Shown here in pieces: positions 63,406-64,000 of a DNA stretch of 64,000 bases. The stretch lies in assembly GCF_947501405.1 (NCBI RefSeq), contig NZ_CANMVK010000002.1:558001-622000 (forward strand), in the 5' to 3' direction. The notes under the pieces are model-generated. The model searched no databases, was not told where the DNA came from, and saw only the letters and a program-made list of their open reading frames with translations. Position numbers and translations under genes: made by a program. Positions within the stretch are counted from its first letter, which is position 1, and each line of letters begins with the position of its first letter. The stretch is from an uncultured Hoeflea sp. (GTDB taxonomy: Bacteria > Pseudomonadota > Alphaproteobacteria > Rhizobiales > Rhizobiaceae).

Positions 63406-64000
63406 GTGACTGTCCTCGACAAAGGCGCTGCGTGGAAGAACGATCGAGCGCACGTGATTCACCCCTACACGGATTTTGCGACCTTTCATCAGGAAGGCAG
63501 TCAGATCATCGAGCGGGCCGAGGGCATGTATGTCACCGACACCGCGGGCAACCGACTGCTCGACGGGATTGCAGGGCTCTGGTGCGTCAATATCGGCCAC
63601 GGCCGCAAGGAAATGGCCGATACCATCGCCGAACAGGTGATGAACATGGAATATTACAATCCCTTCGGTCACAGCTCCAACATTCCCGCGGCCACGCTTG
63701 CTGCCAAACTGGCCGAGCTGGCGCCGGGAGATTTGAACCATGTCTATTACACCTGCGGCGGGTCAACGGCCAATGATGCCGCCATCCGGCTGGTGCATTA
63801 CTTTTTCGATATGAAGGGCCAGCATCGCAAGAAAAAGATCATCTCGCGGCAAAACGGCTACCACGGGGCAACCTATGTGGCGGCATCGCTCACCGGTATC
63901 CAGGGAACCAAATATGGGTTCGACCGGATTGGCGAGGACTTTATTCATCATGTCTCGGAAGCCAATCTCTTTGCCAAACCGGAAGGTTGGAGCGATGCGG
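63406..64000 (+). CDS. Class III aminotransferase, N-terminal part (3' truncated by window edge)
   Basis: PLP-dependent omega-aminotransferase of the aspartate aminotransferase III superfamily. It starts at GTG seven bases after GGAG, and the frame is open to the last base (198 codons). The large-domain opening is clear: FHQEGSQIIERAEGMYVTDTAGNRLLD, GIAGLWCVNIGHGRKEMAD, then YYTCGGSTANDAAIRLVHYFF and the PLP ring-stacking region SRQNGYHGATYVAAS. The Schiff-base Lys lies beyond the edge. Such enzymes convert omega-amino acids or polyamines with pyruvate; with the amine oxidase at the other end of the window this may be part of amine metabolism, but no direct link is seen. Confidence 0.92.
   Translation, partial: MTVLDKGAAWKNDRAHVIHPYTDFATFHQEGSQIIERAEGMYVTDTAGNRLLDGIAGLWCVNIGHGRKEMADTIAEQVMNMEYYNPFGHSSNIPAATLAAKLAELAPGDLNHVYYTCGGSTANDAAIRLVHYFFDMKGQHRKKKIISRQNGYHGATYVAASLTGIQGTKYGFDRIGEDFIHHVSEANLFAKPEGWSDA

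Noticed and set aside
1-64000. tRNA, rRNA and CRISPR arrays
   Set aside because: None seen on reading both strands; the only regular repeat is the 18-bp unit inside wzy.

Overview
The window is a high-GC chromosomal stretch that reads as an alphaproteobacterium, most likely of the Hyphomicrobiales (Rhizobiales). This comes from codon use, the dense runs of overlapping genes and the types of catabolic and surface-polysaccharide genes. The genus cannot be fixed from sequence alone. No tRNA, rRNA or CRISPR array was seen.

Bases 1-21752 are catabolic. A truncated GMC oxidoreductase is followed by an aldo/keto reductase that diverges from an operon of CoA-transferase, enoyl-CoA hydratase, Dabb protein and glycerate kinase. 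Next comes an amine module (FeaR-like AraC regulator, aldehyde dehydrogenase, periplasmic copper amine oxidase). A MaoC/aldo-keto reductase pair then diverges from an operon of acyl-CoA dehydrogenase, SDR, DUF993 protein and sugar-phosphate isomerase-like protein. A LacI regulator and a divergent sugar ABC importer close the region. A previously unremarked inverted repeat (TAAC[T/C]-N4-AGTTA) sits before three of these transcription units, with a degenerate copy before the importer. It ties the CoA-type enzymes and the sugar importer into one probable regulon.

Bases 22130-44863 are a Wzx/Wzy-type surface polysaccharide locus. WbpA, WbpE, WbpG, HisH2, HisF2 and WbpI homologues point to a diacetamido- or acetamidino-mannuronate-type sugar. 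A dehydratase, reductase and 2-epimerase trio points to an N-acetylated 6-deoxy-L-hexosamine (L-QuiNAc or L-RhaNAc type). There are two initiating phosphoglycosyl transferases, one fused to a short-chain dehydrogenase. The polymerase and one glycosyltransferase are AT-rich and flank a dead IS5-family element, which suggests exchange of the type-specific core.

Bases 45806-63000 look like a decoration and assembly module: a large membrane protein, a DUF2793/C1q-like protein resembling a phage or gene-transfer-agent tail fibre, a polysaccharide-deacetylase-like protein, an LPG-synthase-type membrane protein, a GNAT/formyltransferase/methyltransferase operon, and a tightly coupled leftward operon (GT2, AsnB, toroid-like protein, DegT aminotransferase). 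A formyltransferase/ankyrin cassette lies between two imperfect copies of a gene junction. A Gfo/Idh oxidoreductase precedes it, and a class III aminotransferase runs off the right edge.
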